Source: Sterolibacterium sp. | GTDB lineage: Bacteria; Pseudomonadota; Gammaproteobacteria; Burkholderiales; Rhodocyclaceae | Assembly (NCBI GenBank): GCA_028713555.1 | Contig: JAQTOA010000015.1 | Location: 1-64,000 of the forward strand | DNA: 64,000 bases | Direction: 5' to 3' | Shown: positions 1 through 10,338 of the stretch, one piece after another | Numbering within the stretch: position 1 is the stretch's first letter | Layout: each line of letters opens with the position of its first letter | Translations under genes and position numbers: made by a program | The notes under the pieces: generated by a model | Seen by the model: only the letters and a program-made list of their open reading frames with translations | What the model was told of the DNA's origin: nothing | Databases searched by the model: none

Positions 1-79
1 CTCGAACAGGACCGTGAAACACCTCCGCGCCAATGATATTGCCCACTGCGGGTGAGAAAGTAGGTCAGCGCCAGACTCC
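1..79 (+). rRNA. rrf: 5S ribosomal RNA, 3' part
   Basis: The first bases read as the 3' two thirds of a 5S rRNA: the GTGAAAC segment, the GCGCCAATGATA loop region and the GTGAGAAAGTAGGTC closing region match the bacterial 5S pattern. The 5' part lies outside the window, so the window starts at the end of an rrn operon. The exact 3' end, about base 79, is estimated from the usual 5S length. Confidence 0.85.
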
Positions 80-92
80 CCCTTCAACACCC

Positions 93-118
93 CCAAAGCC
101 CTCATTCGAGGGCTTTGG
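93..118 (+). terminator. Hairpin after 5S rRNA
   Basis: A perfect 11-bp stem (CCAAAGCCCTC / GAGGGCTTTGG) with an ATTC loop lies 14 bases after the presumed 5S end. There is no long T-run on either side, but the position fits the rrn operon terminator. It also separates the rRNA from the convergent HDOD gene. Confidence 0.7.
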
Positions 119-137
119 CACTTCTGCTCAGGCGGTT

Positions 138-974
138 TTAGAAGCGCAGCGCGTTGCTCAGCGATTCAACTTCCTCGGCCGATTCGCGCAAAATATCGAC
201 CAGGGTTTCCTGTCCGATGAGCATGTCGATGCTCGCGTGCCTGCCTTCGCTGTCGTCGATCTTTTGTTGATGCAAAGGGGACTCGACGGGTGCAAGCCAA
301 TCGGCAAGCAGCAGCGTATCTCCCAGGCTTGCCGGAGGCATCGCCAGATAGCCCTGCCAGAGAGCCTCAATGGCGTCGACAGCAGTGGATGGTACCGCGA
401 GAGCCTTGAGCACGGCGCGGCCGATTTCGCTTTCGCCCTCTTCCACCCATTCGGTCATTTCCCCATCCAGCAAAGCCGGGAAATCTTTAGCGCGCGACAG
501 CAGATAAAATCCGCCGACTTCGTGAATGATGCCGGCAAACATCGCGGCCTCCGGATCCAGTCGCGTCACCCGGTGGGCGATGACATGGGCCAGCGCGGCG
601 ACGTGGGCAGTGTGCTCCCATAACTGCGCTACCACTGCCTGATGTTCCTGCAGGCTTGGGGTTCCGGCCATTTGGCGCGTGACCAGTGCTGTTGCCAGAG
701 CGCGCACGGTTCGAAACCCCAGGCGAGCCACGGCCGTGTGTACATCGGTAATTTCCCGCCCCGAGCGATTGAATACCACGGAATTTGAAATCGCCACCAC
801 CCGCGCCGCCAGCAGCGGTTCGGCCTGCACCAGGCGCGCGGCCACATCGATATGGCAAGCCGGATCATCGAGCGCCTTGCTGATCCGCAGGGCGATCTCG
901 GCATTCGCCGAAAATTTGAGTTTCCCTTTCCCTGCCTGCTCGGCGATGGTTTTCAGAATCTCTCGTTTACCCAT
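138..974 (-). CDS. HDOD domain protein
   Basis: A 278-residue protein made almost wholly of one HDOD domain, a catalytically degenerate relative of HD phosphohydrolases found in bacterial signalling proteins. Family hallmarks seen are the LLAARVVAISNS region (about 52-64) and the HTAVARLGFRTVRALA helix (about 79-94). The segment near 140-155 (AAMFAGIIHEVGGFYLLSRA) sits where the HD motif would be, but has HE instead of HD. There is no second output domain, so it probably acts through protein contacts. It lies just downstream of the rrn operon on the opposite strand and may be cotranscribed with the DUF3025 gene. Its target is unknown. Confidence 0.85.
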   Translation of the reverse strand: MGKREILKTIAEQAGKGKLKFSANAEIALRISKALDDPACHIDVAARLVQAEPLLAARVVAISNSVVFNRSGREITDVHTAVARLGFRTVRALATALVTRQMAGTPSLQEHQAVVAQLWEHTAHVAALAHVIAHRVTRLDPEAAMFAGIIHEVGGFYLLSRAKDFPALLDGEMTEWVEEGESEIGRAVLKALAVPSTAVDAIEALWQGYLAMPPASLGDTLLLADWLAPVESPLHQQKIDDSEGRHASIDMLIGQETLVDILRESAEEVESLSNALRF

Positions 975-993
975 GACTCAGATCATACCCCGG

Positions 994-1830
994 TCAGAAA
1001 TCAGCAAGAATATCACTGCCCAGTTGCGAAGCTTTTTCCACCAGACGTAACGGACGAAACTGGCGCGGATCATCGTAATAGACCGGAAACTCGTTGTCCT
1101 GGGCGACACCGGGGATGCCGAGCAGCGGCAGCGGATGGAAGTCCCGTGGCCGGGTGTAGGCCTGGAGGTCGCCTGAGAAACGTTGTGCCATGCGCGCATC
1201 GACATCGGCCAGTTGAACGGGCGCCGGTTGCTCCAGCCACGCGTTATCGACATGGAGGAATAAGGCCTTGCCGCACAAACCGATGCGCGGCGTGCGCAAC
1301 ATGTCGAAGCTGGCATGACCGAAGACGAAAACCTTCAGGTTGCGTTGCGCCTCCGCGCGCTTGTTCCAGAAGATTTCCTTCCAGCGATGGGCGCGGATTT
1401 CTTCCCATAGATCTAGGCGCGAAGACACCACGGCGACGCCGCATTCGTCGAATTGGGTGAGCGCGTCACGCAGTGGACCGCGTTCGCTGCTTTGTGCGGC
1501 ACGCTGCCCGGCCATGGCGGCGTGATGACGAGCATTCAGGGCTGCCTTGGTGAGCGGGTAAGCGAGCCAGACCAGCGCATTGAAACCGTCGTGCCAGTTG
1601 CCCGGACGCGTTTCCACTTCGCCCAGCCAATAGGCGCGCTCCTCGTAGGATAGGCCGCTGGCGCCGGGAACGACAAAACGGATCTGCGCGCCGCCTCCGC
1701 TGACAATGCCGCGCTCAGTGGCCAAAGCATTGAGGGGCTCGATTTCCAGTAGCGCACCGCTGCCCGGCAGGTGTGCCAGCAAGGGTGCCAACGGAGCGAA
1801 CAGGAGTTGCGAAGCGAATGCCGGCGGCAC
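994..1830 (-). CDS. DUF3025 family protein
   Basis: The protein resembles the DUF3025 family of proteobacterial hypothetical proteins. Visible landmarks are YEERAYWLGEVETRPGNWHDGFNALVW in its N-terminal half and a charged HRWKEIFW segment in the middle. The frame is open up to 1947, but that would overlap the upstream lipoprotein by over 100 bases. I chose the GTG at 1830, five bases after the lipoprotein stop, where family-like sequence begins (PPAFASQLLFAPLAPLL). This gives 278 residues. There is no signal peptide or membrane segment. Function is unknown. Confidence 0.75.
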   Translation of the reverse strand: MPPAFASQLLFAPLAPLLAHLPGSGALLEIEPLNALATERGIVSGGGAQIRFVVPGASGLSYEERAYWLGEVETRPGNWHDGFNALVWLAYPLTKAALNARHHAAMAGQRAAQSSERGPLRDALTQFDECGVAVVSSRLDLWEEIRAHRWKEIFWNKRAEAQRNLKVFVFGHASFDMLRTPRIGLCGKALFLHVDNAWLEQPAPVQLADVDARMAQRFSGDLQAYTRPRDFHPLPLLGIPGVAQDNEFPVYYDDPRQFRPLRLVEKASQLGSDILADF

Positions 1831-1834
1831 GGTA

Positions 1835-2350
1835 TCAGCGAGGGGCCGCGGTAGTCGTGACTGGTGGCGCAGAGGGAATTGCCGGTACCGCCGGTTGCGG
1901 CTGCTGCATGGCCGCAGCAGGTGCTGACACAGGCTTGCCTGCGACAACGAATTGCAGCGTCCCTTCCTTCTCGTTGAAAGTGCCTAACAGATCGCCCGGT
2001 TCGCGCGGAGGTTGCTTGAATTGCTGCAATTGGCATTTCTGGGTTTCCGTGACATACCAGTTATTGCCCTGTTTGAGGATATAGTTTCCCTCTAGGGAAC
2101 GGAACAGTTCGGCCTTAAAGTCAGTATCCGGCGCTAGCTGGAGCTTGTGGCGGCGCATGCACTCCGGACTGCGTGCCGTCACTAGGGCCAGTTCCCAGTT
2201 CTTGTCCCACATAAATTGCTTGGTGCGCAGCAAAGCCAAACTATGGATAGCGCCATGGATCTGATACGAAGCCGAATCGCTGCTGCCGCAACCAACGCAA
2301 AGAGCGACAGTCACCGCGGCAAGTATCATCTTCATTAAACATTTCATCAT
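1835..2350 (-). CDS. Putative lipoprotein
   Basis: A 171-residue protein with a short hydrophobic signal and a lipobox LCVGC, with Cys about residue 21, so it should be lipid-anchored in the cell envelope. The mature part has a few cysteines ([16 protein letters not shown]) and ends in a Pro/Ala/Thr-rich tail. The start ATG at 2350 overlaps the pyrC stop (ATGATGA), indicating translational coupling. An ATG four codons upstream lies inside pyrC and is less likely. I do not recognise the family. It is probably a beta-proteobacterial hypothetical, possibly cell-wall related. Confidence 0.75.
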   Translation of the reverse strand: MMKCLMKMILAAVTVALCVGCGSSDSASYQIHGAIHSLALLRTKQFMWDKNWELALVTARSPECMRRHKLQLAPDTDFKAELFRSLEGNYILKQGNNWYVTETQKCQLQQFKQPPREPGDLLGTFNEKEGTLQFVVAGKPVSAPAAAMQQPQPAVPAIPSAPPVTTTAAPR

Positions 2351-3381
2351 TGCAACCTCCATGCGACAGTCTCGCCGGCGCGCAAGGGGACCAGCACGTC
2401 GTTTTCGATAAACGCCTGGCTAGTGGGAACCGGCCAGTTTTCCTTGCAGAGCGTGATTTTTTCCGTGTTGCGCGGCAGACCATAGAAGTCGGCGCCAAAA
2501 AAACTGGCAAAGGCTTCAAGCCGGGCTAGGGCACCCGCCGCCTCGAAGGCTTCGGCATACAGTTCGATACCGGCGTGCGCCGTGTAGCAGCCGGCGCAGC
2601 CGCAAGCATGCTCCTTGGCGCCCTTGGCGTGCGGCGCCGAGTCGCTGCCGAGAAAAAATTTCGGGCTTCCGGAGGTCGCTGCGGCGATCAATGCCTGGCG
2701 TTGTTCTTCGCGCTTCAGGAGCGGCAGGCAGTAGTGATGCGGACGGATGCCGCCGGCAAACATCGCATTGCGGTTGAGCAACAGATGATGCGCCGTGACG
2801 GTCGCCGCAACCCGGACGCCAGCCGCTTGCACGAACTGCACTGCCTCGCGCGTGGTGATGTGCTCGAACACCACGCGCAGCGCGGGATAATCCTTGAGCA
2901 GCGGGGTCAGCACGCGCTCGATGAATACGGCTTCGCGGTCGAACGCATCGATCGCCGGATCGGTGACTTCGCCATGTACCAGCAACGGCATGCCCAGCGC
3001 TTCCATGCGCGCAAGAGCCCTGCGGCATTTGGCGAGATCGCTGACGCCGGCCGCGGAATTGGTGGTTGCCCCGGCCGGGTAGAATTTAACCGCGTGCACC
3101 AAACCAGAGGTCTTCGCGGCATCGATTTCGTCAGGTGCTGTGTTGTCAGTCAAATACAATGTCATCAGAGGCTCAAACGTCATCCCTGCGGGCAGCGCGG
3201 CGAGAATGCGCTGGCGGTAGGCCATCGCTTGAACCACTGTCGTGACTGGCGGCTTCAGGTTGGGCATGACGATGGCACGCGCGAAGCGGAGCGCAGTATC
3301 CGGCAGCACGGCAGCCAGCGCCGCACCATCGCGCAGATGCAAGTGCCAGTCGTCGGGGCGGGTAATCGTTAAGGTCCGCAT
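2347..3381 (-). CDS. pyrC: Dihydroorotase
   Basis: This is a class II (E. coli type) dihydroorotase, which interconverts carbamoyl-aspartate and dihydroorotate in pyrimidine synthesis. It carries the HLHLRDG zinc motif near the N terminus, the lysine that becomes carboxylated ([14 protein letters not shown]) near residue 100, LLVHGE, VFEHITT and the GSDSAPH aspartate motif. The length of 344 residues is normal. The start at 3381 ([16 protein letters not shown]) fits family N termini. The frame extends eight codons further up, but that extension looks unconserved. It is coupled to the downstream lipoprotein by a 4-base overlap. Confidence 0.96.
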   Translation of the reverse strand: MRTLTITRPDDWHLHLRDGAALAAVLPDTALRFARAIVMPNLKPPVTTVVQAMAYRQRILAALPAGMTFEPLMTLYLTDNTAPDEIDAAKTSGLVHAVKFYPAGATTNSAAGVSDLAKCRRALARMEALGMPLLVHGEVTDPAIDAFDREAVFIERVLTPLLKDYPALRVVFEHITTREAVQFVQAAGVRVAATVTAHHLLLNRNAMFAGGIRPHHYCLPLLKREEQRQALIAAATSGSPKFFLGSDSAPHAKGAKEHACGCAGCYTAHAGIELYAEAFEAAGALARLEAFASFFGADFYGLPRNTEKITLCKENWPVPTSQAFIENDVLVPLRAGETVAWRLQ

Positions 3382-3391
3382 GATGCCGCAA

Positions 3392-4249
3392 TTATAGCTT
3401 TTCATTCTTCCAGATCAGCGCCTGCTGGTAGAGCGCATTCTTCGGTATGCCGCTGATCTCCGCTGTGAGCTTCACTGCCTGCTTGAGTGGCAGTTCGTCC
3501 AGCAGCAGCTTCAGGGTGCGCAGGACATCTGCGGGCACTGTGTCCTCGGGCGGCGCCGCCGAGACCAGCAGGACGAACTCGCCACGCTGCCGATTCGGGT
3601 CGCTTGCCAGCCAGGCCGGAGATTCTATCAACGGCATAGCGGCGATCTGCTCGAACAGCTTGGTCAATTCTCGCGCCACGATCAGCGTGCGCTGCGGTTC
3701 CAGCAACTCGGCCAGATCGCTGACGGTGTCGACGATGCGGTGCGGTGCTTCGTAGAACACCAATGCTGCTGGGATCGGCTTGAATACTTCGATTTGTTGC
3801 CGTCTTGCCGTTGCCTTGGCTGGCAGAAAACCAACAAACAGGAAATGCGGAGCAGCCAGCCCGGCTGCCGAGAGTGCGGTGATCGCCGCATTCGGGCCGG
3901 GTAGCGGGATCACCGGATAGCCGGCGGCGCGTACTGCGGCGACGGCGCGTGCGCCCGGGTCGGAGACGCCGGGCGTGCCGGCATCGGAGACCAGCGCGAC
4001 GGACTTGCCCGCCGCCAGCAAACCGATCAGTTTCTGTGCCGCTTCGGCTTCGTTGTGCTCATGCAGCGCAACGGCGGGAGCGTGGATCTGGTAATGATCG
4101 AGCAGACGGCGGGAATGACGGGTATCCTCGCAGGCAATAACATCTACCGCCCGTAGCACGTCAATGGCGCGCAGGGTAATGTCGGCAAGGTTACCCAGTG
4201 GCGTCGCCACTACATATAATGCGGTTGTCTTGATTGCCGGCGGTTGCAT
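3392..4249 (-). CDS. rsmI: 16S rRNA 2'-O-ribose C1402 methyltransferase
   Basis: RsmI (YraL) methylates the ribose of C1402 in 16S rRNA using SAM. Tetrapyrrole-methylase-fold motifs are visible: [18 protein letters not shown] near the N terminus, the [11 protein letters not shown] segment, [16 protein letters not shown] and the [17 protein letters not shown] loop. Start 4249 gives 285 residues. The frame opens further upstream, but family members start close to this point. The gene is divergent from yraN with about 50 bases between, the arrangement known from the E. coli yraL-yraM-yraN-diaA-dolP locus, with yraM/lpoA missing here. Confidence 0.95.
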   Translation of the reverse strand: MQPPAIKTTALYVVATPLGNLADITLRAIDVLRAVDVIACEDTRHSRRLLDHYQIHAPAVALHEHNEAEAAQKLIGLLAAGKSVALVSDAGTPGVSDPGARAVAAVRAAGYPVIPLPGPNAAITALSAAGLAAPHFLFVGFLPAKATARRQQIEVFKPIPAALVFYEAPHRIVDTVSDLAELLEPQRTLIVARELTKLFEQIAAMPLIESPAWLASDPNRQRGEFVLLVSAAPPEDTVPADVLRTLKLLLDELPLKQAVKLTAEISGIPKNALYQQALIWKNEKL

Positions 4250-4302
4250 TTCATGCCTCGTCTTTGCGCTCAGTTGCCTATTGTCCACTCCCCCACTACG
4301 CC

Positions 4303-4677
4303 ATGCAAGTAAAGAAACCGGTTGGCGGGAGCCAGCGTGCCGCAGGCGACCAGGCCGAGGCTCTCGCCGCGACTTTTCTGGAAAGACAGGGCATGCGCGT
4401 GTTGGAACGCAACTGGCGCGTGCGCGGCGGCGAAATTGATTTAATTTGCGATGATCGGGGTACCCTGGCCTTCGTCGAGGTGCGGCTGCGCAGACATGGC
4501 GCTTTCGGCGGCGCCGCCGAAAGCATTACCGCCAGCAAACAGCAGCGCCTGATACTCGCTGCACGCTACTACCTTTCGGGCAAGCGCGAACGCTCCTGTC
4601 GCTTCGACGCCGTATTGCTGGATGGGCTGACAGAAGCCAACATCGAATGGATCAAGAATGCGTTTGACGCGTTTTAG
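4303..4677 (+). CDS. yraN: YraN (UPF0102) endonuclease-like protein
   Basis: A 124-residue UPF0102 protein with the family pattern GDQAEALAATFLERQGMRVLERNWR, then GGEIDLI and FVEVRLR. These are equivalent to the restriction-endonuclease-like E-x-D...E-x-K core, although the usual K of VEVK is L here. The start at 4303 was chosen because family members begin just before the GxxGE-like helix. The open frame starts at 4234 within the rsmI leader. The biochemical role of the family is not firmly established. It overlaps the next gene by 20 bases. Confidence 0.9.
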   Translation: MQVKKPVGGSQRAAGDQAEALAATFLERQGMRVLERNWRVRGGEIDLICDDRGTLAFVEVRLRRHGAFGGAAESITASKQQRLILAARYYLSGKRERSCRFDAVLLDGLTEANIEWIKNAFDAF

Positions 4678-5032
4678 TCTGGCTCTGCTGATGCTGTTGG
4701 TCTGCGCCATGGCTATGGCGCAGACCATCCGAATTTTGGTGCAAAGCTCGCCACTGGCAGGTTTCCAGTACCACGCCGGCGCGGCCGTGTGGGACGAGAT
4801 GAAGGTCGGCGATGCGCTGACGCTGGTGCGCGAACCCGATAACCCGCATGATCAGAATGCCGTACGCATTGACTGGCGCGGCCAGCAACTCGGCTATCTG
4901 CCACGCACAGAAAACAGCGCCGTAGCCATCGAGATGGACCGCGGCGGGCGGGTCGAGGCGCGCATCGCCAAGTTGCGTAACCACCCCAATCCATGGAGGC
5001 GGGTATTGATCGACGTGCATGTCGTGCTGTAG
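4658..5032 (+). CDS. Secreted HIRAN-domain protein
   Basis: A 124-residue protein with a clear Sec signal peptide (MRLTRFSLALLMLLVCAMAMAQ, cleavage after AMA) followed by one HIRAN domain. Features of the domain are the AGFQYHAGAAVWDEMKVGDALTLVREPDNPHDQNAVRIDW core and the QLGYLPRTENSAVA strand. HIRAN domains are best known as DNA 3'-end binding modules in HLTF/Rad5-type SNF2 proteins. Here it stands alone and is exported, so nucleic-acid binding in the cytoplasm is unlikely. It overlaps yraN and sits in the yraN-SIS-BON envelope-related neighbourhood. Confidence 0.88.
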   Translation: MRLTRFSLALLMLLVCAMAMAQTIRILVQSSPLAGFQYHAGAAVWDEMKVGDALTLVREPDNPHDQNAVRIDWRGQQLGYLPRTENSAVAIEMDRGGRVEARIAKLRNHPNPWRRVLIDVHVVL

Positions 5033-5098
5033 CGCTGTCACGCCAAGGACTTAGCTAGGGAGGTGCAACGGGCATGTTAGAATCGCCGCTAATTCTGA

Positions 5099-6384
<1,286 letters not shown>

Positions 6385-6408
6385 CCGATATTTCACACGG
6401 GCAAGCGC

Positions 6409-6897
6409 ATGAATCCCCCCACGCCCGACTTCGAGGCCAAGCTGTGCCGCACTGAGGATCTGGCTATACGTATTCTTGCTTTACCGCGACCGCTGGTGTT
6501 CACCAACGGCTGTTTCGACATCCCGCATCGCGGCCATGTGACTTACCTCGCCCAGGCCCGCGCACTCGGCGCCAGCCTGCTGGTCGCGGTGAATTCCGAC
6601 GCATCGGTAAGGCGTTTGGGCAAGGGCGCCGAGCGGCCAGTGAATCCATTGGAAGACCGCATGGCGTTGCTCGCCGCGCTTAGCAGCGTGTCCTTGGTCA
6701 CCTGCTTTGACGAGGATACTCCATTGCAACTGATCCGCGTTTGTCGGCCGGATATCCTGGTGAAGGGCGGTGACTGGCCGATCGACAAGATCGTTGGCGC
6801 CCGGGAAGTGCTGGCGCTGGGCGGCAAGGTGATATCGATCCCTTTCATCCATCAACGCTCGACCACCGCGCTGTTGGAAAAAATTCGCAGCCTTTAG
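6409..6897 (+). CDS. rfaE2: D-glycero-beta-D-manno-heptose 1-phosphate adenylyltransferase
   Basis: A 162-residue nucleotidyltransferase of the cytidylyltransferase fold. It has the [16 protein letters not shown] motif (HxGH) at about 31-46 and [17 protein letters not shown] at the C terminus (ST motif for nucleotide binding). It corresponds to the stand-alone second domain of HldE, making ADP-heptose for LPS core. The kinase half (RfaE1/HldA) is not in this window. It ends in a 4-base tail-to-tail overlap with the minus-strand TAXI gene. Confidence 0.93.
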   Translation: MNPPTPDFEAKLCRTEDLAIRILALPRPLVFTNGCFDIPHRGHVTYLAQARALGASLLVAVNSDASVRRLGKGAERPVNPLEDRMALLAALSSVSLVTCFDEDTPLQLIRVCRPDILVKGGDWPIDKIVGAREVLALGGKVISIPFIHQRSTTALLEKIRSL

Positions 6898-8246
6898 TCT
6901 GAAAGACGTGCGCAGGTCTTGCGCTGGATCGCCTCGCGCACCAGGCCGATGTGGCCGCGCAGGTTGTAAAGCATGTCGGAAAATGGCAAGGGCGTTTGCA
7001 TGCGATTGACATCAGCCTCGATGCGATCCAGCCGCGCCAGCCATTCTTCACGCGTATGCCGGTTCGGCTCCAGTTCCACTTCCGCTTCGATGAACTTCAT
7101 CTCACCGTAACGCTTGAAGATGCGCGAGCGTACCCGCCAGCCATACAGCGCCGGCGCGAACTTGAGGATCGGGATTAGCAAGGCGATCAACGGCACCAAC
7201 ATCACCACCAGCCGATCGATCAGTGTCGCTGCCCAGAACGGCAGATAGCGCTGCAGGAAGGGTTTGCCCGATTTGTAATAGCGCTCCGCCTCGCTAGATA
7301 TCGGGAAATCGACCCGTGCCGGACGCGGAAACTCCCCTGCTTTTTGGAACAAGCCAGCATCGCCATGCACCTCGCTGGCCGCCTGCAAGAGTAGATCGAC
7401 CAACGCCGGATGAATATCCTCGCGGACCACCAGCGTAGCCATTGGCGATACCAGGCTGACGTCCTGAGGTGGCATGTCGCGCATCAGATCGATCCCGCCG
7501 CGCGGCAGGGTCAACTTGGTCAAATGGGGAAATAGACGAGCGTAGGCTTCGGCGTGCGACAGACTCATCAAGCGGACGCCATCGGAGAACAGCAACAACC
7601 ATACCGCTGCCGACTGCGTTGGCCCAACCACGAAGGCTGCGTCCACTTTCCCCTGCTGCAGTGCCTCGACAACTCCTACCCCGCCAGTTTCTATCAGTTG
7701 TGTCGGCGCTTCTGCGACACCGTTGGCTTCGAGCAATTCCAGAGCCAATTTGTAAGTGCCGCTGCCGCGCGCGCCGACGGCGATGCGGCGTCCCTTGAGT
7801 TGACCGAGACGATCCAGCGCTCCGCCAGCCACGCCGTGCGCCAGATCGGCGCGATAAAAAATCCATAATGGTTCGTAGTAGAGGCTGCCGAGCGAAGCCA
7901 GGCTGTCGTTGGCGTCTGCGCGGGCAGTCCCGCCCTGGATGAAGCCGGCATCGACCTCGAATTTCTCATCGCGCAGACGTTGCAGGTTTTCCAGCGATCC
8001 GGCGGAGGGCTTTTCCACCAGTTCGATGTCGTAACGCGCCAATACCTCCTTGTAGCGCGCGGCGAAGCGCTGGTAGGCGCCTCCCTCGCCGCCGCTGCTG
8101 AGGATGATCTGGCGTGGTGGCGCTGGGCGAATGAACTGCGCCGCCGCCCAGAATCCAGCTGCCAGCAGCAGTAACGATGGCAGCGCGACAAACAACAGAT
8201 CGCGCAACGAAATTTCGCTCAAGCGCCTGGGGATTTTTCGCACCAT
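6894..8246 (-). CDS. Membrane-anchored TAXI-family TRAP solute-binding protein
   Basis: A 450-residue protein starting with a hydrophobic anchor (about 16-38, [23 protein letters not shown]). A TAXI (TRAP-associated extracytoplasmic immunogenic) binding domain follows: [18 protein letters not shown] at about 48-65, [19 protein letters not shown] and [14 protein letters not shown]. Near 330-360 there is a second hydrophobic segment ([19 protein letters not shown]), then a charged cytoplasmic-looking tail with helical heptads. No TRAP permease genes (DctQ/DctM) are nearby, so it may sense rather than transport. Solute unknown. Confidence 0.9.
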   Translation of the reverse strand: MVRKIPRRLSEISLRDLLFVALPSLLLLAAGFWAAAQFIRPAPPRQIILSSGGEGGAYQRFAARYKEVLARYDIELVEKPSAGSLENLQRLRDEKFEVDAGFIQGGTARADANDSLASLGSLYYEPLWIFYRADLAHGVAGGALDRLGQLKGRRIAVGARGSGTYKLALELLEANGVAEAPTQLIETGGVGVVEALQQGKVDAAFVVGPTQSAAVWLLLFSDGVRLMSLSHAEAYARLFPHLTKLTLPRGGIDLMRDMPPQDVSLVSPMATLVVREDIHPALVDLLLQAASEVHGDAGLFQKAGEFPRPARVDFPISSEAERYYKSGKPFLQRYLPFWAATLIDRLVVMLVPLIALLIPILKFAPALYGWRVRSRIFKRYGEMKFIEAEVELEPNRHTREEWLARLDRIEADVNRMQTPLPFSDMLYNLRGHIGLVREAIQRKTCARLSD

Positions 8247-8527
8247 AAGATTAACCTGTTATGTCGAGGCTTCTCTGGTTGGCATATGGTCATCTTGGCG
8301 ATGAATGGACCAGACGGGCAATGCACAACGATATTATATGCATTAGTCATCGCATCGCTACGCCTTTGGGCCGTGGGTCGGCACTGCCGAAGAGTCCTGC
8401 CTGCCTGCCGCCAAGAACGAAATCGGAGAGAGCGGGCGCGGAGCCGTCATATTTCCCTTGATAAAGGTGAGCACAAGCGCCGAGTTTTACTCCGTTTTTC
8501 GGATTTTGCTTTGCCCATTCCTTAATC
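8247..8527. other. Intergenic region between TAXI gene and ssb
   Basis: About 280 bases without a convincing gene. Short open frames here (for example 8347-8658 minus) lack a good start and run into ssb. The stretch after the ssb stop is A/T-richer and holds only a weak TCCG-AAAAA-CGGA hairpin on the minus strand near 8490. The part near 8247 should hold the promoter of the TAXI gene. Confidence 0.5.
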
Positions 8528-8998
8528 CTAGAACGGAATATCGTCCTCAAAATCGTTGAAGCCGCTACCCGATCCGCCAGACGACGGGGCCCCCGTCGAT
8601 TTGGGGGGGGCTGATTGAGCCGGCACTTCGCGTGGCGCGGAATCGTTAACATCCCCACTACCTTGGCGTGAGCCGAGCATCCTCATCTCGTTGGCGACGA
8701 TCTCGGTGGTGTAGCGTTCCTGGCCTTCCTTGTCGGTCCACTTGCGGGTTTTCAGCGAACCTTCGACATACACCTGCGACCCCTTCTTCAAATACTGGCC
8801 GGCGATTTCAGCGAGCTTGCGGAAAAACACCACGCGATGCCACTCAGTCGCTTCCTTCTTGTCGCCGCTGGACTTGTCCTTCCAGGTTTCAGTGGTCGCC
8901 AGCGTGATGTTGGTAACTGCCTCGCCGCTCGGCATATATCTGACATCCGGGTCTTTGCCGAGGTTGCCGATCAGGATTACTTTATTTACCGAAGCCAT
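8528..8998 (-). CDS. ssb: Single-stranded DNA-binding protein
   Basis: A 156-residue SSB: OB fold at about 1-110 ([35 protein letters not shown], then [12 protein letters not shown]), a short Pro/Ser/Gly linker and the acidic tip DFEDDIPF that recruits replication and repair partners. A good AAAGGAG ribosome site precedes the ATG. The linker contains a run of eight C (G on the plus strand, 8603-8610). A slip there would remove the essential acidic tip. It lies downstream of the MFS gene on the same strand. Confidence 0.97.
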   Translation of the reverse strand: MASVNKVILIGNLGKDPDVRYMPSGEAVTNITLATTETWKDKSSGDKKEATEWHRVVFFRKLAEIAGQYLKKGSQVYVEGSLKTRKWTDKEGQERYTTEIVANEMRMLGSRQGSGDVNDSAPREVPAQSAPPKSTGAPSSGGSGSGFNDFEDDIPF

Positions 8999-9040
8999 GA
9001 TTTCTCCTTTATTAGTGTTGAGTCCCCTCTGGGGCGCGGG

Positions 9041-10255
9041 TCACGAATTCGTTGTTTCCGCCGCTGCGGGACGTTTCAGCACCGGCTTCATGGTCGCTAC
9101 CAGCATCAGCCAGATCAGCGCCAGAAGGGCGCAAAACAAATGCACCGCCGGCGTCCCGTAGCTCTTGCCCAACCAGCCGCCAAGCATTCCGCCGAGGAAC
9201 AGGCCCAGCGACTGGGTGGTATTGTAGATGCCCAGCGCCGCTCCTTTCGCGGCGGCCGGGGCGATGCGCGAGATCAGCGAAGGCTGCATCGCTTCGAGAA
9301 TATTGAAGCCGACGAAGAACAGCAAGAGCCATGCGCCAATCGGATACAGACCTTCGCCAAAACGGTAAAGGCCGGCTTGCACCAGCAACAGCAGCAGGAT
9401 CGAGCTGCCAAAAATCAGGCGGATCTTGCCGTAGCGCTCGGCGATCATGATGGCTGGCAGCATCACCACAAACGAAGCCAACACTGCCGGCAGATAGACT
9501 TTCCAGTGTTCGGCCAGCGGCAGTCCGCCGGAGCGAACCAGCGCCGCCGGAACCACCACCCATAATGCTGTCTGCATGATGTGGAGCGCCAGAACGCCAA
9601 AATTCAGCCGTGCCAGTTGGCTGTCCAGCAGCACCGAGGAGAACGGCACGTCGATGCCGCGCTCTACCATGGCCGGCGCTGCCGGAACGCCCTTCAGCAG
9701 CAACACGATGGCACCCAAGGCCAGCCCGCCGGTCAGGTAGAAAATCCCTGCCATGCCGATGGCCGCATACAGCAGCGGCGCCAATACCAGCGACAGGGCA
9801 AAGGTCAGGCCGATCGAAGCGCCGATCATCGCCATCACCTTGGTGCGATGCTGTTCGCGTGTGAGGTCGGCGGCCAGGGCCGTCACTGCTGCAGAAATCG
9901 CCCCAGCTCCTTGCAGCACGCGACCGGCAATCATCCACCAGATGTCGGGGGCCAGCGCGGCAACCAGGCAGCCGAAGGCGAATACCAGCAGGCCGAAGAC
10001 AATCACCGGCTTGCGCCCAAAGCGATCGGAAGCGACGCCGTAGGCGATCTGGAACAGCGCCTGGGTCAGGCCGTAGGCGCCGAGCGCAAAGCCGACCAGC
10101 GCCAGGTTGTCGCCGCCGGGCAGGGTCTGCGCAAATACCGCGAATACCGGCAGGATCAGAAACAGGCCGAGCATGCGCAAGGCAAAAATTGACGCCAGAG
10201 AAGCGCCGGCGCGCAATTCGGCCGGGGTCATTTTGTCTTTGGTCGGGGAGAGCAT
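9041..10255 (-). CDS. Major facilitator superfamily transporter
   Basis: A 404-residue MFS permease with about 12 hydrophobic segments. Motif A-like GVASDRFGRKPVIVFGLLVFAFG occurs between helices 2 and 3, and GRVLQGAGAISAAVTALAADLTRE at helix 4-5, typical of drug:H+ antiporters of the YajR type. Start 10255 (MLSPTKDKMTPAELRAG) was preferred because the upstream extension would invade the uvrA leader. The MFS gene between uvrA and ssb is a recurrent betaproteobacterial arrangement. Substrate unknown. Confidence 0.88.
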   Translation of the reverse strand: MLSPTKDKMTPAELRAGASLASIFALRMLGLFLILPVFAVFAQTLPGGDNLALVGFALGAYGLTQALFQIAYGVASDRFGRKPVIVFGLLVFAFGCLVAALAPDIWWMIAGRVLQGAGAISAAVTALAADLTREQHRTKVMAMIGASIGLTFALSLVLAPLLYAAIGMAGIFYLTGGLALGAIVLLLKGVPAAPAMVERGIDVPFSSVLLDSQLARLNFGVLALHIMQTALWVVVPAALVRSGGLPLAEHWKVYLPAVLASFVVMLPAIMIAERYGKIRLIFGSSILLLLLVQAGLYRFGEGLYPIGAWLLLFFVGFNILEAMQPSLISRIAPAAAKGAALGIYNTTQSLGLFLGGMLGGWLGKSYGTPAVHLFCALLALIWLMLVATMKPVLKRPAAAETTNS

Positions 10256-10338
10256 AGAAGGCGAAGATGAAACAGACTTGGCTAAAGCAGATCGGATTGC
10301 GTATATTAACAGGTTGCCTTCGTCCAAATCTTCCGTTC

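Noticed and set aside
994-1947. Longer DUF3025 protein starting at 1947
   Set aside because: The first 39 codons lie inside the lipoprotein gene and are Arg/Ser-rich shadow sequence; the GTG at 1830 fits better.
8347-8658. 103-codon minus-strand frame overlapping ssb
   Set aside because: It overlaps the 3' end of ssb in another frame and has no start signals.
10256-10338. Possible LexA (SOS) box upstream of uvrA
   Set aside because: The best match, ttgcgtatattaacag near 10297, has only one good half-site (ACAG) and lacks the CTGT half.
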